From assembly GCA_029961075.1 (NCBI GenBank), contig JASBVL010000009.1:1-57020 (forward strand): a stretch of 57,020 nt of DNA, in the 5' to 3' direction. Positions 32,784 to 41,753 of this stretch are shown here, in pieces; position 1 is the first letter of the stretch, and every line of letters starts with the position of its first letter. Position numbers and translations under genes: made by a program. Source of the DNA: Sphaerobacter sp. (GTDB taxonomy: Bacteria; Chloroflexota; Chloroflexia; Thermomicrobiales; Thermomicrobiaceae). The notes below the pieces were generated by a model, which was not told the origin of the DNA, searched no databases, and was given only the letters and a program-made list of their open reading frames with translations.

Positions 32784-34989
32784 TCAGTCCTGCGCCCCTC
32801 CGGCCGGGACGTCAGCCGGCTGGGATCCGGCATGGTGCGGGATCGCTGCCGCCTCGACCGGGACGGTGGGGACCACGCGCTGGAGCCAGCGGGGCATCCA
32901 CCAGTTGCGGTCGCCCAGCAGCTCCATCGTCGCCGGGACGAGCACGAGCCGGACGAGCGTCGCATCCAGGAAGACCGCGGCCGCCAGGCCCAGCCCGAGC
33001 AGTTGCAGGGAGCGGTCGGGGGTCATCGAGAAGGCGATGAAGACGACGATCATGATGGCGGCGGCCGCGCTGATCACGCGGGCGGTCGACGCCAGCCCGT
33101 CGGCCACGGCGGTGGCGTTGTCGCGGGTGCGCTCGTACTCCTCGCGTATGCGCGAGAGCAGGAAGACCTCGTAGTCCATCGACAGCCCGAAGACGATGGC
33201 GAAGATCATCATCGGCGCCCAGGCTTCGATCGGGCCCGGCTTGCCGACCCCGAGCAGGTCGCCGGCCCAGCCCCACTGGAAGACCGCGACGATCACGCCG
33301 AAGGCCGCGCCGATGGAGAGCAGGTTCAGGACGACCGCCTTGATCGGCACCAGGATGCTGCGGAAGACGGCGATCAGCAGCAGGAACGACAATCCCAGGA
33401 CGATCGCGAAGAAGACCGGCATCCGGCTGGCGGTGTGGTCCGTGAAGTCGATCCCGGCGGCCGTCGGGCCGGCAACGAGCACGGCGCCCGGGGTGTCCGC
33501 CCCCGGCAGCACGGCATCGCGCAGGCGGTGGACGAGGTCGGCGGTCGCGTCGTCTTGCGGCGCACTCGCCGGGACAACCGGGATGATCGCGACCGCGCCG
33601 TCCGGGCTGGGGATGGGCGGGCTGACGGCGGCCACGCCCTCGGTGGCCTGCAGCCGGTTGACCAGTCGCTCGAGCTGGGCGAGATCCGCCGGGCCGTGCG
33701 GCAGCGCGGCGACGAGCATCAGCGGGCCGTTGAATCCCGGTCCGAAGCCCTCGGCCAGAAGGTCGTAGGCCCGGCGGGAGGTGTCCGTGGTGGGACGGTT
33801 GCCCGCATCGCCGAGACCAAGCCGCATGTCGAGCACCGGAAGCGCCAGGACGAGCAGCACCACCGCACCGGCGACGAGCGCAGGCCAGGGGCGCCGCTGG
33901 ATGACTCGGCCCCAGCGGTGCCAGATCGAGCGGTGCCCACTCGCGTCGAACCCGTGGCGGTGCGGCAGGCCCAGCCGGTCGATCCCCCCGCGGATGAAGC
34001 CGAACATCGCGGGCAGGAGCGTCAGCGAGGCGAGCATGGTCATCAGGACGCTCGCGGCGATGGCGACGGCCACGCCGTTGACGGACGCGAGGCCCATGAC
34101 GAGGAGGCCGAGCACCGCGAGCACCACGGTCACCCCCGCGACGAGTACGGCGCGGCCGGACGTGTCGATCGCCACCACCGTCGCGGTCTCGGGATCGTGG
34201 CCGGCGCGGAGCGCCTGGCGGTAGCGGGTGACGATGAACAGCGCGTAGTCGATGCCGACGCCGATGCCCATCATCATCGCGGCACCCAGCGTGAAGTCGG
34301 GCATCGTGATGAATCGCGCCCCGACCATCACCAGCATGACACCGCTGCCGATGCCGAAGAGGGCGGTCAGGATGGGCAGGCCCATCGCCAGGACCGAGCC
34401 GAAGGCGATCAGGAGAATGATGACGGCGCCGACGAGCCCGACGGCTTCCGCGAAGACCTGCACCTCCTCCGCGAACGTGGCGCCCCCGTACTCGAAGCAC
34501 AGACCGGGAACGGTGACCTGCTCACCCCGCGCGTGGATCCGCTCGGCCGCCGCGCGGTACGCCTCCTCCGAGCGATCCGCGAAGCTCACCGTGGCGTAGG
34601 CGATGTCGCCACGCGCGGAGATCTGCCGCTGCCCGCCCTCCTCGTACGGCGTCGTGACCGTGGCGCCGATCCCCATCTGCTCGATCGCCGCGAAGAGCTG
34701 CTCCATCGGCTCGCGGACCGCTGGGTCCAGGACGCCCTGCTCGGCCTGGAACACGATCTGGGCTTCCTCGCCGGTGCTGGCGTCGAAGCCGTGCGCCCGC
34801 AGCAGGTCGAGGGCCGCCTGGCTCTCGGAGCCAGGGAGCGAGAAGTCGGTGCGAAACGCCCCGCCAGCGACGCCGGTGAGGCCACCCATGGCCACCAGCA
34901 GGACCACCCAACCCAGCAGGACGAGCCAGCGGCGGCGGTAACAGGTGCGTGCGAGTCGTCGAAACGTGGGGGCTCCGCGATGCTTTCAC
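32784..34989 (-). CDS. MMPL/RND-family transporter, apparent frameshift near the start
   Basis: A large membrane exporter of the MMPL family (lipid or drug export). The uninterrupted frame from 34907 gives 707 aa with two SSD-like blocks of about six helices each, GIDYALFIVTRYR and LSMDYEVFLLSRIREEYERT being the typical TM motifs. The conserved N-terminus of such proteins (FRRLARTCYRRRWLVLLGW) is encoded just upstream in the same frame but has no start codon before a stop. It joins a GTG at 34989 only if one base of a five-G run (plus strand 34968-34972) is removed. So either the gene is frameshifted or the sequence has an indel. GTGACGTCAC, a perfect palindrome, lies at 34997-35006, a possible operator. 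Confidence 0.85.
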
Positions 34990-35224
34990 GTCTGGCGTGA
35001 CGTCACTGTACCGGTTGGGAGCCGGCCCGCTGACCGCGGCACAAGCGACGGGATCGGTCCGGAGCGCGCTCACGCTGCCGGTTCCGCGGAAACCGCCGAG
35101 GGCGAGCGCCGGCCGAACCGGTCTGTGCATCGAGCGTAGAGCTCAGGTGTCGCGGCCGTGTCGTGCGGGTGTCGCAGAACGGTCGCAGGTGGGGCAGGTG
35201 ATGCCGGTGCCGGACGCCCGCGCA

Positions 35225-35632
35225 TCAGGAGGCCGGCGGGGGAGCCGGCGCGGCAGTGGCGGCGACCGGGAGGCGGACGGTGAAGCAGCTCCCCTGGCCG
35301 ACGACGCTCTCGACCGCGACACGGCCCCCCATCGCTTCGGCCAGCTCCTTGACGAGGGCCAGCCCGAGGACCCGGTCAACCTCGTCGCCGCGCGCCGTCA
35401 GCATCAGCACCGGGATGGGCGACGACTGGCGCAGGCGTCGCAGCACCTCGAGCCCGTCGAGTTGCGGCAGCATCCAGTCGAGCACGACGAGGTCGGGCTG
35501 CTCGCTGCGCAGACGATCCAGGGCTGCCCGACCGTCCTCGGCCAGGACGACGCGGTAGCCAGCGAAGGTGAGCTCGCGCTCGATGACCTGGGCCAGGTCG
35601 CGCGCGTCTTCCACCAGCAGAATCGTCGTCAT
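35225..35632 (-). pseudogene. Response-regulator receiver fused to a histidine-kinase tail (deletion hybrid)
   Basis: A 135-aa ORF. Residues 1-89 are a normal OmpR-type receiver: acidic pair in LLVEDA, phosphorylation site Asp52 in LVVLDWMLP, Thr79 in MLTARGDEVDRVLG. From about residue 90 the sequence switches to the extreme C-terminus of a histidine kinase ATPase domain: LALVKELAEAMGGRVAVES, then GQGSCFTVRLP. The receiver's fifth strand with its Lys, the DNA-binding domain, and nearly all of the kinase are missing. The junction lies at the shared GL-L segment (plus 35357-35371). The simplest reading is that an adjacent regulator-kinase pair collapsed by deletion. It could still encode a short phospho-sink protein. 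Confidence 0.8.
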
Positions 35633-35845
35633 CGCCTGGCTCCCACGGACGGTGTGCCGGATAGCGGAGACGAACGCCCCTGGGCATCGCCTGTCAGCTC
35701 CCCATCTTAACCTGTTTGGCGATCCGCGTGGCGGGAGCGAGCTGGCCCCCACCCGTCCGGCCACCCCGCCAGCGGCGTCGGGCAACCGGCGGTACACTGG
35801 CAGTGGATCGGCAGTGACGACAGACCCACGGGGGGAGGCGGCGCG

Positions 35846-36976
35846 ATGGCGAGCAGGCATGATCCGGCGCCGGGGCACGGGAACGCCACACTCGTGGCGC
35901 GGCGGATGGGCGAGGCGGCCGCGAACTTCCTCGCCGCGCTCACGCCAGCGCAGCGCGCCCGGGCCACCTTCCCCTTCCGCCACGATGAGGAGCGCACCCG
36001 CTGGTTCTACACCCCCACCCACCGCAACGGCTTGCCGCTCGCGGAGATGGAGCGCCACCAGCAGCGGCTCGCCCACCAGCTCGTCGCGACCGGCCTCAGC
36101 CGCGCGGGCTACGTCACGGCGTCAACCATCATCGGGCTGGAGACGACGCTCGACTACCTGGAGCGCTGGCGCCGGCCGGGCCGGGGCCGCGACCCGCTGC
36201 TCTACTACGTCAGCGTCTTCGGGGAGCCATCGGACCGCGGTGCCTGGGGCTGGCGCTTCGAGGGGCACCACGTCTCGCTGAACTACACCATCGTGGACGG
36301 CCGGCTCATCTCCCCGACCCCGACCTTCTTCGGCGCCAACCCGGCCGAGGCGCCGCTCGGTGGCGCGGCGATGCTGCGCCCGCTCGCCGCGGTGGAGGAT
36401 CTGGCCCGGGAGTTGATCCACCTGCTCACCGAGGAGCAGCGCCTGGCGGCGGTGATCTCCCCGGTCGCGCCACCCGACATCGTGCTGGGCAACCGGCCTC
36501 GCGTCGTCGACGGCGCGCTGCCCCTGCCGACGCCGGTCCTCTCCGGCGCGCCGCTCACGCCCGCCCTCCAGGAGGCGGCCGAGCGGGAATGGCGGGAGAT
36601 GGGGCTGACGCCGCGCGACCTCGACGCCCTGCGCTTCACGAGCACGCCGCGCGGGCTCGCGGCCGGCCGCATGACCGCCGACCAACGCGAGGTGCTCACC
36701 GCCCTGATTCACGCGTACATCGGCCGCCTGCCGGAGGAGATCGCCGCCGTTGAGCTGGCGGAGCTGCGGCGGCTCGGGATCGAGCGGATCCACTTCGCCT
36801 GGGCCGGCGACATCGCCCCGCGCCGCCCGCACTACTACCGCCTGCACGGCCCGCGCTTCGTCGTGGAGTACGACAAGACGCAGGACGACGCCAACCACAT
36901 CCACTCGGTCTGGCGTGACCCCGAGAACGACTTCGGCGCAGACCTGCTCGCGCGGCACTACGCCGCGGCGCACTGA
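35846..36976 (+). CDS. DUF3500 family protein
   Basis: A 376-aa protein matching the DUF3500 pattern: FPFRHDEERTRWFYTP near the N-terminus, WGWRFEGHHVSLNYT in the middle, and at the C-terminus HYYRLHGPRFVVEYDKTQ followed by DANHIHSVWRDPENDFG. The family function is unknown; conserved His, Asp and Glu suggest a hydrolase-like site. GGGGGAGG precedes the ATG. It stands alone, divergent from the regulator hybrid and followed by a repeat-rich gap. Confidence 0.85.
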   Translation: MASRHDPAPGHGNATLVARRMGEAAANFLAALTPAQRARATFPFRHDEERTRWFYTPTHRNGLPLAEMERHQQRLAHQLVATGLSRAGYVTASTIIGLETTLDYLERWRRPGRGRDPLLYYVSVFGEPSDRGAWGWRFEGHHVSLNYTIVDGRLISPTPTFFGANPAEAPLGGAAMLRPLAAVEDLARELIHLLTEEQRLAAVISPVAPPDIVLGNRPRVVDGALPLPTPVLSGAPLTPALQEAAEREWREMGLTPRDLDALRFTSTPRGLAAGRMTADQREVLTALIHAYIGRLPEEIAAVELAELRRLGIERIHFAWAGDIAPRRPHYYRLHGPRFVVEYDKTQDDANHIHSVWRDPENDFGADLLARHYAAAH

Positions 36977-37345
36977 GTCGCAGGGAAGGGGGACTGGCCC
37001 TCCCCCGCCACCACGACGGCTCGCTCTCACGGTAGGGGCGGGGCGTGTCGAACGGAGTACCGCCCGCGTCGGATGGGGGAGGGCACAAGGCCCTCCCCTA
37101 CCGGATACCGTCCCCGCGGGGAGATGCGTGAGGACACACGGCCCGCCCCGACCACACGCCCGCTCCCCACCCGGGGTCGTCGGTAGGGGCGGGGCTTGTC
37201 CCCGCCCGAGGATGCGTGGTCTGCGGCGGGATGGTATTCCCACGACGGGAGGGCACACGGCCCTCCCCTACGACTGAAGGCCGCGGGACGGGAGCCGGCG
37301 CGGCTCGGTGCGACGCCGGCGCTCCTGACTCGGTAGGCGCGGCCG
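36977..37345. other. Repeat-rich gap between convergent genes
   Basis: No gene. It is a mosaic of short dispersed repeats: GGTAGGGGCGGGGCGTGTCG near 37031 and GGTAGGGGCGGGGCTTGTCC near 37182, GGAGGGCACA followed by CCTCCCCTA blocks (twice), and the 40-bp repeat at 37287-37326. Confidence 0.6.
37287..37326 (+). repeat. Dispersed 40-bp repeat, copy 2
   Basis: Same element as 13154-13193, with four differences. It lies 20 bases before the stop codon of the LLM oxidoreductase gene on the opposite strand. Confidence 0.75.
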
Positions 37346-38287
37346 TCAGCGCGCCAGCGCCGCCAGCACCCGCGACAGGTCGGCCTCTCCCTGCGCGGCG
37401 TCGGCGACCGGGATGAGCATCACCAGTAGCTCGTCGATGCCGCCGCCCAGGATGTTCGCCAGCCGGTCCTGCACCTGCGCCGCGTCGCCCCAGACGACGA
37501 GGTGATCGAGCAGGTCGTCGCTGACCGCGCCGTCGGCCACCGGATACCCGGCGTCGGCGAACATCGCCGCATAGAAGGGCAGCCGGGCGTAGCCCCCGAC
37601 GCGTGGGCGCGCGGCATCGAGCATGGCGCCGCGGTCGGTCGTCATGGCCACGGGCACGTGGCCAACCAGGCGCGGCCGCGGGCGCCCCGCCGCCTGCGCG
37701 CCGCGCTCCATCGCCGGCACGGCTGTGCGCCGCAGGTAGTCGACCGGGCACATCCAGGAGATGGCGCCGTCGGCGAGCTCACCCGCCAGCTCGAAGGCGT
37801 GCTCCCGCAGCGCCGAGATGTAGATCGGCACCTGCGCGGTCTGGCCGGTCGTCAGGTGCACCGAGAAGTAGCGCCCCGCGAAGTCGACCGCGCCCTCCCA
37901 GAGCAGCGCCCGCAGCACCGTCAGGTACTCCCGCAGGTGGTCCAGCGGCCGGCCCATCGGGAGACCGAGCGCCCCCTCGATCGTCGGGCGGTGGCTCGGA
38001 CCGATGCCGAGCCGGAAGCGCCCGGGCGCCAACTGGTCGAGCACGAGCGCCTGCGACGCGAGCACCGCCGGGTGCCGGGGGTAGGTCGGCACGATGGCGG
38101 TGCCCAGGCCGATCCGGCTGGTGCGGACGGCCGCCGCGGCGAAGAGGGTCATGGCGTCGGGCATCCCCCGGCTGACCGTGGACCACTGCATCGGCACCCC
38201 GCGCAACTCCGCGCGGACCATCGCCTCCACCGCCCCCCGCACCGACTGCTTCTCGGTCAAGTCCAGCCCGACGCGCGGCAGCTCCAT
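37346..38287 (-). CDS. LLM-class flavin-dependent oxidoreductase (F420/FMN luciferase-like)
   Basis: A 313-aa TIM-barrel oxidoreductase of the luciferase-like monooxygenase superfamily. Visible features: IGLGTAIVPTYPRHPAVLASQA, GRFRLGIGPSHRP (phosphate/cofactor region), PIYISALREHAFELAGELADGAI. This branch often uses coenzyme F420 rather than FMN. ATG 38287 lies 9 bases after GGGAGG; an in-frame GTG at 38296 sits right on that site and is rejected. The substrate is unknown. Upstream is the composite heptamer element. Confidence 0.88.
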   Translation of the reverse strand: MELPRVGLDLTEKQSVRGAVEAMVRAELRGVPMQWSTVSRGMPDAMTLFAAAAVRTSRIGLGTAIVPTYPRHPAVLASQALVLDQLAPGRFRLGIGPSHRPTIEGALGLPMGRPLDHLREYLTVLRALLWEGAVDFAGRYFSVHLTTGQTAQVPIYISALREHAFELAGELADGAISWMCPVDYLRRTAVPAMERGAQAAGRPRPRLVGHVPVAMTTDRGAMLDAARPRVGGYARLPFYAAMFADAGYPVADGAVSDDLLDHLVVWGDAAQVQDRLANILGGGIDELLVMLIPVADAAQGEADLSRVLAALAR

Positions 38288-38316
38288 CGCAGTCACCTCC
38301 CGAAGGTCGAGCGCGA

Positions 38317-38562
38317 TGCGTCATCCGTCATGCGTGGTGCGTAGTGCGTACTGCGTATTCCGTATTGCGTGCTCCGTCGTGCGTCGTGCGTGGTCGTCGT
38401 CCGTGTGGTGTCATGCGTGGTGCGTGTTCCGTTCTTCTCCCCTCTCCCCACATGGGGAAGAGAGGCCGGGGGTGAGGGGTGACGTATCACGCAATACGCA
38501 GTACGGAATACGCAATGCGAAACACGCACCACGCATGACGGGTGAGGCATGACGCATCACGG
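38317..38562. repeat. Composite heptamer-arm element with hairpin core, copy 1
   Basis: Left arm (38317-38432) consists of GCGTNNT-like heptamers. The core (38433-38481) is a pyrimidine-then-purine hairpin, CCTCTCCCC then GGGGAAGAGAGG, followed by CCGGGGGTGAGGGGTG. The right arm (38482-38562) contains the complementary heptamers (ACGCAAT, ACGCAGT and so on). It fills the gap between two minus-strand genes and stops two bases short of the amidohydrolase stop codon. Confidence 0.75.
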
Positions 38563-38563
38563 C

Positions 38564-40162
38564 TCACGCCTCGTACACCGTCTCGCCGCCGATGATCGTC
38601 TGCGAGACGCGCACCGCCCCCAGCGCCTCCGGCGCCACCGCCCGCGGGTCCTGCTCCAGCACGGCGAAGTCCGCCAGCATCCCCGGCCGCAGCATCCCCT
38701 TGCGCCCCTCCTCGAAGGTCGCATAGGCCCCCGCCACCGTGTAGAGCGGCAGCGCCTCCTCCACCGTCAGCGCCTCCTCCAGCGCATACGACCGCCCCGA
38801 GCCGGTCCGCTCCGTCACCGCCGCCTGGATCCCCTTGAGCGGTTCAAAGCTCGACACCGGGCAGTCCGAGGAGAAGACCAGCCGCACCCCCGCCTCCAGC
38901 AGGCTGCGGAAGGGGTAGGTCAACTGGATCCGCTCCAGCCCCAGGTGCCGGATGAAGCCGTCGCCGTACTCGGTGATGAAGATCGGCTGCGACACCACCA
39001 GCACCCCCAGGCGCGCGATGCGCGCGATCAGGTCCGGCCGCAGGATGCCCCCGTGCTCGATGCGGTGCCGGTGGTCGGCCCGCGGCGCCCGCGCCAGCGC
39101 CTTCTCGTAGGCCTCCAGCACCATCTCGATCCCCCGGTCCCCGATGGCGTGCACCGCCACCTGGTAGCCGGCCCGGTGCGCCTGCCACACGTAGTCGTCC
39201 AGCGCCTCCTGCGCCATCATGGTCAGCCCCAGGTTGTCCGGCCGGGGATCCGCCAGGAAGGGGCGCGTCACCGCCGCCGTGCGCCCGATCAGGCTCCCGT
39301 CGATGAACAGCTTGATCGGCCCCACCCGCAGCCGCGCGTCCCCGAAGCCCTGCTTGACCCCCAGCCCGAGCAGGTGCGGCAGCAGGTGCTCCCGGATCAT
39401 CAGCGAGGTGCGCAGCTTGAGCTGCCCCTCGCGCACCGCCTGCTGGTAGGCCGCCAGGTGCTCGGGCAGCCAGCTCCCGGCGTCCTGGCTGGAAGTGATC
39501 CCGGCCGCGACGTAGGCGTCGTTGCAGCGGCCCAGGGCGGCCACGTGGTCCTCGACCGTGGGCGGGGGGATGACGGCGCGCACCAGCTCCTGCGCCGTCT
39601 CCTGGAGCAGGCCGGTCGGCTCGCCGTGCGCGTCCCGCACGATGTGCCCGCCCTCCGGGTCCGGCGTGTCGCGCGTTACCCCGGCCAGGCGCAGCGCCAG
39701 CGAGTTGACCGCGCACAGGTGCCCCGAGCCGTTGACGATCATGACCGGGTGCTCAGGCGCCGCCGCGTCCAGGTCGTGGCGGGTGGGGTGGCGCCGCTCG
39801 GCCAGCTTGTTGTCGTCGTAGCCGCGCCCCAGGATCCAGGTCCCCGGCGGCACCGCCCGCGCCCGCTCGGCCACCTTCGCCACGATGTCGGCGATCGAGC
39901 GCACCGCCGGGTAGCCGGCCGGCACCTGCCCCAGCGCCGTGCCGAAGCCGATCATGTGGTTGTGGGCCTCATTGAAGCCGGGCAGGCACACCCGCCCCGC
40001 CAGGTCCAGCGTGCGGTAGCCGCGCGGCAGGGCGTCCGCGACCAGCCGCCGCTGGCCCACGGCAACGATCCGCTCCCCGATGACCCCCACCGCCTCCACC
40101 TCCGGCTGCGCCGGGTCCATCGTCAGGATCGTCCCGTTCGTGATCAGCAACGCGTCGGACAT
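38564..40162 (-). CDS. YtcJ-like metal-dependent amidohydrolase
   Basis: A 532-aa amidohydrolase (Amidohydro_3, YtcJ/NfdA branch). Motifs: GFNEAHNHM with the first metal-binding histidines, IKLFIDGSLIGRTA, VAVHAIGDRGIEM, HRHRIEHGG and LVFSSDCPVSSFEPL with the catalytic Asp. The C-terminal strand returns to the small beta-sandwich domain (GMLADFAVLEQDP). It probably hydrolyses an exocyclic or acyclic amide; the substrate is unknown. GGAGGGG lies 4 bases before the ATG. It is monocistronic. Confidence 0.9.
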   Translation of the reverse strand: MSDALLITNGTILTMDPAQPEVEAVGVIGERIVAVGQRRLVADALPRGYRTLDLAGRVCLPGFNEAHNHMIGFGTALGQVPAGYPAVRSIADIVAKVAERARAVPPGTWILGRGYDDNKLAERRHPTRHDLDAAAPEHPVMIVNGSGHLCAVNSLALRLAGVTRDTPDPEGGHIVRDAHGEPTGLLQETAQELVRAVIPPPTVEDHVAALGRCNDAYVAAGITSSQDAGSWLPEHLAAYQQAVREGQLKLRTSLMIREHLLPHLLGLGVKQGFGDARLRVGPIKLFIDGSLIGRTAAVTRPFLADPRPDNLGLTMMAQEALDDYVWQAHRAGYQVAVHAIGDRGIEMVLEAYEKALARAPRADHRHRIEHGGILRPDLIARIARLGVLVVSQPIFITEYGDGFIRHLGLERIQLTYPFRSLLEAGVRLVFSSDCPVSSFEPLKGIQAAVTERTGSGRSYALEEALTVEEALPLYTVAGAYATFEEGRKGMLRPGMLADFAVLEQDPRAVAPEALGAVRVSQTIIGGETVYEA

Positions 40163-40305
40163 GGGGCCCCTCCCTGGCTCGACTCCGGCACGCACGGGCT
40201 GCCCCGGCGTGGCGACCCACGCGCCGCTACCTATGGCGCATCCTCGGGTGGGTGTCAAGGCAGGCCCGGGTGGCGGTGGCGGGGAGGGGGACGCGCCGGC
40301 GCGGC

Positions 40306-41220
40306 TCAGGCCGGGCGCGAGAAATGTCGCGGCTCGGCGGCCCACTCCTCGGCCGCTTCCACCTCGTCCGAGGTGTCCTCCGGCTCGGCGTCGCGGTTGA
40401 GCGCCGCGATGAACATCCCCAGCATGATGCCGGAGTACACCAGGCCGCCGACGACCCACATCAGCAGCCCGCCGATCTGCTGGTCATCCATGACCGAGAG
40501 ACCCCAGACGCGCGGTGCGCCGACGTAGTAGGCGTACACCGGGTTGTCGGCCAGCGTGAGGATGGCGCCGACCGCCGAACCGATGATCATGGAGAAGAAG
40601 AGCGAGACGAGCGCCCAGTGGAGCTTCAGCTTGTGGTGCCGCGGGACCGGCTCGATGATCGCCCACCAGTAGATCAACGCCGTGCCGAAGAAAAAGGCGT
40701 GCTCGAGGTCGTGAACGAGGTCGTTCTCGAGCGCGGCGTTGTAGAGCGACGGCAGATGCCAGAGGACCATGCTGGCGTTGAAGAGGACGAAGGCGACGGC
40801 GGGGTGCGTCAGCGCCGTCAGCACCCAGCGGGAGACCCGCCGACGGAGCACGCCGCCCAGGACGGCCTTGGTGCGCCGCGCCGGGAGCCCGCGCAGGATG
40901 ACCTGCACCGGCCGGCCGAGGAGCAGCAGGGGCGCCGCGACCTGGATGAGCACCAGGTGCTGGGCCATGTGCAGGAAGAAGAGCTCGTCGTTCCAGGTGT
41001 CGAGGGGGCCAAGGAGCGCGACCGCCGTCGTCAGCAGGCCGGCATAGTAGCTGCCAACCTGCCAGCTCGGCGGGGTTGGCCGCCCGGCACGTCGGGCCGC
41101 CCGCAGGGCCAGACCGTAGAGGGCCGCGGCGAAGAGCAGCCCCAGGGTGAGGGTGGGGGGGAACGTCCACGCCGTGAGGAAGGGGCCGTCGGCGCGGCCG
41201 TGCAGGATCGGCAGGATCAT
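40306..41220 (-). CDS. ctaG: Cytochrome c oxidase assembly factor (caa3-type CtaG)
   Basis: A 304-aa integral membrane protein with about seven helices, matching the caa3_CtaG family that supports oxidase copper-centre assembly. Motifs: FLHMAQHLVLIQVAAPLLLLG, then ASMVLWHLPSLYNAAL, HDLEHAFFFGTALIYWW and GLLMWVVGGLVYSG, rich in conserved His. GAGG precedes the ATG. No oxidase subunit genes lie beside it; the membrane cytochrome c at 32272-32739 is the only other respiratory gene here. Confidence 0.9.
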   Translation of the reverse strand: MILPILHGRADGPFLTAWTFPPTLTLGLLFAAALYGLALRAARRAGRPTPPSWQVGSYYAGLLTTAVALLGPLDTWNDELFFLHMAQHLVLIQVAAPLLLLGRPVQVILRGLPARRTKAVLGGVLRRRVSRWVLTALTHPAVAFVLFNASMVLWHLPSLYNAALENDLVHDLEHAFFFGTALIYWWAIIEPVPRHHKLKLHWALVSLFFSMIIGSAVGAILTLADNPVYAYYVGAPRVWGLSVMDDQQIGGLLMWVVGGLVYSGIMLGMFIAALNRDAEPEDTSDEVEAAEEWAAEPRHFSRPA

Positions 41221-41315
41221 GGGTGCCTCACGCTCCGCCTGCTCGCTGTCGCCCGGCGCTCCCATCCGGAGCACCCGGGACTAGGATACCACCCCCGGCC
41301 GGCGCTGCCCGCGGC

Positions 41316-41753
41316 TCAGGGCAGCCCGAAGAGGTCCAGCCACGCCCGCCAGCTCGGCTCGGTGGTGGTACGCTGGCCGGGCGCGGGGGTGGGTGTCGGC
41401 GTCGGCGTGGGCGCCGGCCGGAGGCGCAGCAAGAGCACCGTCTCCCCTGGGCGGGCGAGGTTGAGGTCGCGCCGCGCCACCCGCTCCACGTAGCTCTCGT
41501 AGTCGGACCGGTAGCGCACCAACTGCCACGCCAGCTCGTCGTGCCGCGCCTGCATCGCCGCCAGGGCTTCCCGGCGCCCGGCGATCTCCGCCTGCAGCGT
41601 CCGGGCGCGCCAGGCCTGCTCGCCGAAGGCCACGACGAAGTAGAGCCCGACGGCCAGCACGATCAGCACGACCAGCCGGCCGCGGGCGCGCTCGACGGAG
41701 TCGCGCAGGCGGGTCAGCCCTCCGTCCATCGGAGCCGGCTCGCTACCCCTCAT
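41316..41753 (-). CDS. FtsB/DivIC-like septum formation initiator protein
   Basis: A 145-aa bitopic membrane protein: cytoplasmic N-terminus, one helix at about residues 27-47, then a coiled coil ([20 protein letters not shown]) and the typical [21 protein letters not shown] segment of DivIC/FtsB. The C-terminus is a Pro/Thr repeat linker and short tail. Family members join FtsL in the divisome. ATG 41753 overlaps the gatA end by 11 bases, suggesting coupling; an alternative ATG at 41729 has no better site. Confidence 0.82.
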   Translation of the reverse strand: MRGSEPAPMDGGLTRLRDSVERARGRLVVLIVLAVGLYFVVAFGEQAWRARTLQAEIAGRREALAAMQARHDELAWQLVRYRSDYESYVERVARRDLNLARPGETVLLLRLRPAPTPTPTPTPAPGQRTTTEPSWRAWLDLFGLP

